From the NCBI GenBank assembly GCA_947645535.1, contig CANSDD010000063.1, positions 1 through 9,664 on the forward strand: 9,664 nt of DNA, written 5' to 3'. This DNA comes from an uncultured Mycoplasmatota bacterium. Its GTDB lineage: Bacteria; Bacillota_I; Bacilli_A; RF39; UBA660. This document shows, piece by piece, positions 6,821-9,664 of the stretch. Under the pieces are notes generated by a model that was not told the DNA's origin, did not search any database, and saw only the letters and a list, made by a program, of their open reading frames with translations. A program made the translations under genes and the position numbers. Numbering within the stretch: position 1 is the stretch's first letter; each line of letters begins with the position of its first letter.

Positions 6821-7627
6821 ATGAATGATTTACGAGATGCAATATTAGTAAAAGAAGTAATTAATCCAGTCTTAATTATTGGAATTAGTATTATTATATA
6901 TATGTTTATTACAAAGATGATAAAACATTTTTCCAAAAAACCTGCAAAAAGAATGGATGAAAAAAAAAGACAAACTCTTTTAACTGTTACAAGAAGTGTT
7001 ATTAAATATATTATTTTGGGAATAGATGTTATTCTAATTTTAAATGTTTATGGAATAGATACTCAGGCCATTTTAGCTTCTATTGGAGTTGTAGGAGCAG
7101 TACTTGGACTTGCTATGCAAGATTTATTAAAAGATATTATTGCTGGAATTTCTATTTTGTTTGAAGATCAATTTAGAGTAGGTGATTGGATACAAATCGG
7201 TGATTTCATGGGAGAAGTTACATCATTAGGCTTAAAGACAACTAGAATTAAAGCTTATGGAGGAGAAACGAAAATCATTTCTAATAGAATGTTAACAGAA
7301 GTTACTAATTATAATATGCATAGTTCTATGGCTATTGTTGATGTAAGTGTATCTTATGAAGCAAATTTGGAAAAAGTAGAGAAAGTATTAAAAGAAATGT
7401 GTCTAGAACAACAAAATAAAATTCCTCTTTTAAAAGGAAAAATAGAATTATTAGGGGTTCAAGAATTAGGGGAAAATGGAATTGTATATAGAGTTGTAGT
7501 TCCATGTAAGGCAATGCAACATTTTGGAGTGCAACGTCTTCTTAGAAAGGCCATTAAAGATGCATTTGATGAAAATAATATTATAATTCCATATTTTCAG
7601 GTGGTGTTACATGATGAAAGAGTATAA
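6821..7627 (+). CDS. MscS-family small-conductance mechanosensitive channel
   Basis: MscS proteins form homoheptameric membrane channels that open under tension and release solutes during hypo-osmotic shock. This one has 268 residues and the minimal three-helix layout: TM1 about 13-33, TM2 about 56-78, and the pore-lining TM3 about 82-110. TM3 carries the Gly/Ala-rich packing pattern IGVVGAVLGLAMQD (88-101). The family signature continues as EDQFRVGDWIQIG (115-127), and the cytoplasmic beta domain has TTRIKAYGGETKIISNRML (140-158). The C-terminal part (about 170-265) is the cytoplasmic cage. AAAGGAG (6807-6813) lies 7 nt before the ATG. The gene starts 4 nt after parB and overlaps the next gene by 17 nt, so it belongs to the parAB transcript. 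MscS-type genes beside parB recur in Firmicutes. The family is secure; the gating properties and ion preference are unknown. Confidence 0.92.
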   Translation: MNDLRDAILVKEVINPVLIIGISIIIYMFITKMIKHFSKKPAKRMDEKKRQTLLTVTRSVIKYIILGIDVILILNVYGIDTQAILASIGVVGAVLGLAMQDLLKDIIAGISILFEDQFRVGDWIQIGDFMGEVTSLGLKTTRIKAYGGETKIISNRMLTEVTNYNMHSSMAIVDVSVSYEANLEKVEKVLKEMCLEQQNKIPLLKGKIELLGVQELGENGIVYRVVVPCKAMQHFGVQRLLRKAIKDAFDENNIIIPYFQVVLHDERV

Positions 7628-7796
7628 ATTAGGAAGTATTGTTATGATGAGAAAAGAACATCCTTGTGGTAGTAATGAATGGATTATTACTAGAGTAGGA
7701 GCAGATATAAAAATAAAATGTAAAAAATGTGAAAGAAGTATTATGCTTACAAGAATAGAGTTTAATAAAAAATTAAAAAAAGTGATAAGTGAGTAG
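7611..7796 (+). CDS. DUF951 family small protein (YyzM-like)
   Basis: This 61-residue protein of unknown function matches DUF951, a family that in Firmicutes is usually encoded close to parB and ychF (YyzM in Bacillus subtilis). Visible family features are an N-terminal beta-rich part with the HPCGSNEW motif (17-24) and then IKCKKCERSIMLTRIEF (34-50). Cys19, Cys36 and Cys39, with the CxxC spacing of the last pair, could bind a metal, but this is inference. The basic C-terminus (NKKLKKVISE) suggests a possible nucleic-acid or ribosome contact, also inference. AGGTGGTG (7599-7606) precedes two adjacent ATG codons (7611 and 7614), and either could be used. The gene overlaps mscS by 17 nt and is followed by the transporter after 8 nt. 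The stop is TAG. No function is assigned. Confidence 0.85.
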   Translation: MMKEYKLGSIVMMRKEHPCGSNEWIITRVGADIKIKCKKCERSIMLTRIEFNKKLKKVISE

Positions 7797-7804
7797 GAGG
7801 ATCT

Positions 7805-9322
7805 ATGAAAAAGAAAAAAGATAAAAAGAAAATAATGCTTGGTCCTGTAATTACAATTATAATTTTAACAATTATTTTGATGTTTCTAAGTACTATTTTC
7901 TCAATGTTAGAAGTACAAGGGCAAAAAACAGCAATTGTGAATGGAACATTAGAATCATCTTTAGTAACTGTCCAGAATATTTTTACAATTAATGGATTAA
8001 AATATATATTTAGTAATGTAGTAATGAACTTTAGGTCCTTTGAATCTTTGGTACTAATTATCATGTCTTTTATTGCAATTAGTATTGGAGAATCAAGTGG
8101 CTTATTTAAAGCAATTTTCACACCTTTTAGAAAATTAAATTCTAAAGCAACAACATTTTTAGTGTTTTTCTTAGGAGTTATCTCTTCATTGATTGGAGAA
8201 TATAGTTATATTATGTTAATTCCATTAGTAAGTGTTATGTACAGATATTTAGGGAAAAGTCAAATGTTAGGAGTACTTACAATTTTTCTTGGAATAACAT
8301 TGGGTTATGGGACAGGACTGTGGTATAATTTTGATACATTTCAATTAGGTAACTTAACTGAGGCAGCAGCGATTGTTGATGTAGATAAAACTTATCAATT
8401 TAGTTTGTTATCGAATATATATATTATGGTAGTAAGTACATTTGTTTTGTCATTCGTAGGTACTCTTTTAATTCATAAATTTCTAGAGCCAAAATTTAAA
8501 AAGCCAATGATTGATGATGATGACTTGGTTATTTCTAAAAGAGCTTTATTTCTTAGTAATATAACATTTATAATTTTATTAGGATTGTCAATTTATATGA
8601 TTATTCCAGGTTTACCAGGTTCTGGTATATTATTAGATATGAATCAAGAAACATATATTGCTCAAGTATTTAGTGAAACAGCACCATTTCGTGATGGGCT
8701 GATGTTCATATTTGTAATTATTTCTATGATATGTGGAGGAGTATATGGTTATTTTTCTGGAAATGTGAAAAATACACATGAATATAGTGTTGATTTATCA
8801 AAAGGATTTAATAATATAGGATATCTGCTTGTATTACTATTTTTTACATCACTTATGACTGGGATATTAGAATGGACTAATTTAGGTGAAGTAGTAGCAA
8901 CAAATGTCATTGAATTTATTACATCTTTAGAATTTACAGGTCTACCACTTATTATTTGCTTTGTTGTAGCAATTGTTTTAATTAGTGTGTTAATTCCATC
9001 TAGTGTAACAAAATGGATGTTAGCTTCTCCAGTTATTATTCCATTATTTATGAGAGCGAATATTACACCAGACTTCAGTCAATTTATATTTTCAGTAGCT
9101 GATGGAATAGGAAAAAGTATGACACCATTATTTATATATTTTATTGTGATGGTAGCATTCTTACAAAAAGATAACTACACAAGTAATGAAGTGACAATAT
9201 TTGGAACATATAAAATAATTTTTCCAGTTGCACTTATGATGGCTGGACTATGGATTTTAATTTTATCATGTTGGTTCTTAGCTGGATTGCCACTTGGAAT
9301 AGGTGGAATGGCAACATTATAA
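7805..9322 (+). CDS. Divergent AbgT-family membrane transporter
   Basis: This is a polytopic membrane protein of 505 residues with a basic N-terminus (KKKKDKKK) and many hydrophobic segments (for example 11-33, 81-99, 115-145, 152-172, 203-224, 246-267, 298-316, 338-354, 379-397, 440-452, 472-495). It resembles AbgT-family carriers along its length. The region around GLKYIFSNVVMNF (64-76), the GESSGLF segment (95-101), the SVTKW segment (400-404) and the C-terminal WFLAGLPLGIG (490-500) align with that family. Escherichia coli AbgT imports p-aminobenzoyl-glutamate, while YdaH and MtrF export sulfonamide antifolates. Asp177, Trp404 and Pro422 fit conserved family positions. The expected Asn and Arg are replaced by Ser394 and Ser430, so the substrate may differ. 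AGGAGG (7795-7800) lies 4 nt upstream and overlaps the end of the DUF951 gene. It is the last gene of the operon. The family call is fairly firm; the substrate and direction of transport are not known. Confidence 0.8.
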   Translation: MKKKKDKKKIMLGPVITIIILTIILMFLSTIFSMLEVQGQKTAIVNGTLESSLVTVQNIFTINGLKYIFSNVVMNFRSFESLVLIIMSFIAISIGESSGLFKAIFTPFRKLNSKATTFLVFFLGVISSLIGEYSYIMLIPLVSVMYRYLGKSQMLGVLTIFLGITLGYGTGLWYNFDTFQLGNLTEAAAIVDVDKTYQFSLLSNIYIMVVSTFVLSFVGTLLIHKFLEPKFKKPMIDDDDLVISKRALFLSNITFIILLGLSIYMIIPGLPGSGILLDMNQETYIAQVFSETAPFRDGLMFIFVIISMICGGVYGYFSGNVKNTHEYSVDLSKGFNNIGYLLVLLFFTSLMTGILEWTNLGEVVATNVIEFITSLEFTGLPLIICFVVAIVLISVLIPSSVTKWMLASPVIIPLFMRANITPDFSQFIFSVADGIGKSMTPLFIYFIVMVAFLQKDNYTSNEVTIFGTYKIIFPVALMMAGLWILILSCWFLAGLPLGIGGMATL

Positions 9323-9346
9323 AAAACATCAGTAGGTGTTTTTTTT
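9321..9346 (+). terminator. Intrinsic terminator of the parA operon
   Basis: AAAACATC (9323-9330) pairs with GGTGTTTT (9335-9342), including one G-U pair, around an AGTA loop. A run of eight T (9339-9346) follows. It begins at the stop codon of the transporter gene and would end the parA-parB-mscS-DUF951-transporter transcript. Confidence 0.85.
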
Positions 9347-9379
9347 ATGAAATTTTTTCATCATAAAGTTACTACCTAA

Positions 9380-9664
9380 CTTTTAAATAAAAATAATAAA
9401 AAAAGAAGTCAAATAGTTTCGAAAAAATTAAAAAAAGTAGAAGAAATAGAAGCATATATAAATTCTTCTATCAATAAAGTAGTAAAACAATTAACTGAAG
9501 AATTTAATACTAAATTTGAAAAATTTGAAAAAGTTATTGTAGAAAAGGATATAGAAATAGATAGACTTAGAAATCAAATCAATAAAAATAGTACAAATTC
9601 TAGTATAACGTGAATATTAGAGACAAAATGGTTACAAAATAAAAGTAGAAGGAAAAGAAATAGT
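9380..9664 (+). pseudogene. Probable decayed 5' part of an IS66-type transposase, cut by the window edge
   Basis: One frame stays open from 9380 to a TGA at 9611-9613 and reads on in the same frame to the edge. It has no ATG, GTG or TTG start after the TAA at 9377-9379. An ATG at 9347 in the same frame gives only ten codons before that TAA. The translation is a Lys/Glu-rich coiled coil (KKLKKVEEIEAYINSS... to EKDIEIDRLRNQ) ending in INKNSTNSSI. That fits the end of the IS66 TnpC N-terminal coiled coil and its conserved N-S-S-N-S-S segment. After the TGA the frame gives NKSRRKRNS, which could match the basic stretch before the Gly-Gly-Gln motif. Two in-frame stops and no start imply a dead copy. 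The alternative is an unrelated coiled-coil gene remnant. A perfect 9-bp tandem duplication (AAATTTGAA, 9512-9529) lies inside it. Confidence 0.45.

Noticed and set aside
7762..8121. 119-codon open frame on the - strand across the DUF951/transporter junction
   Set aside because: It is a low-complexity hydrophobic translation antisense to two supported genes, with no family resemblance.
8665..8680. Possible parS site (right half GTGAAACA)
   Set aside because: It matches the parS consensus at only about 11 of 16 positions, lacks the left half of the palindrome and lies in the transporter coding sequence.
1..9664. tRNA, rRNA, CRISPR array or riboswitch
   Set aside because: No repeat-spacer pattern, cloverleaf or known riboswitch core was recognised by eye in the few intergenic stretches. 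A covariance-model scan (Infernal/Rfam) would be decisive for the 4941-5165 spacer.

Overview
This AT-rich window looks like chromosomal DNA from a low-GC Gram-positive bacterium of the Bacilli/Mollicutes side of Firmicutes. The protein families, the AAGGAGG-type ribosome binding sites and the gene order all point that way. All nine intact genes lie on the + strand. None contains an in-frame TGA, every Trp is TGG, and stops are TAA (7) or TAG (2), so the ordinary bacterial code applies rather than the Mycoplasma code.

Layout: (1) Positions 1-100 hold an intrinsic terminator for a gene outside the window, then a clear promoter (TTGTAA, 17 bp, TATAAT). (2) Positions 101-4898 form an operon, rsmA-ung-tilS-ftsH: 16S rRNA dimethyltransferase, uracil-DNA glycosylase, tRNA-Ile lysidine synthetase and the membrane AAA+ protease FtsH. 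It ends in a terminator that overlaps the ftsH stop, followed by a second hairpin. (3) Positions 4941-5165 are an AT-rich spacer with the presumed promoter of the next operon, a 10-bp palindrome and phased TGATA repeats. (4) Positions 5166-9322 form a second operon, parA-parB-(MscS-family channel)-(DUF951 protein)-(AbgT-family transporter), with overlapping or nearly abutting genes and a terminator at 9321-9346. (5) Positions 9347-9664 carry no intact gene; they hold what looks like a decayed 5' end of an IS66-type transposase, cut by the window edge.

The first operon covers ribosome and tRNA maturation, base-excision repair and membrane protein quality control. The second starts with the chromosome-partition pair and continues with membrane genes. 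Both blocks are usually near the replication origin in Firmicutes, and their shared direction fits a leading-strand, origin-proximal location (inference).

Most of the window is conserved housekeeping. The points most worth a second look are: a C-terminal Rho_N/SAP-like domain on FtsH; ATG-TAA 'start-stop' elements directly before ftsH and parA; a divergent AbgT-family transporter that lacks two residues conserved in characterised members; the absence of hpt between tilS and ftsH; and the transposase relic at the right edge.
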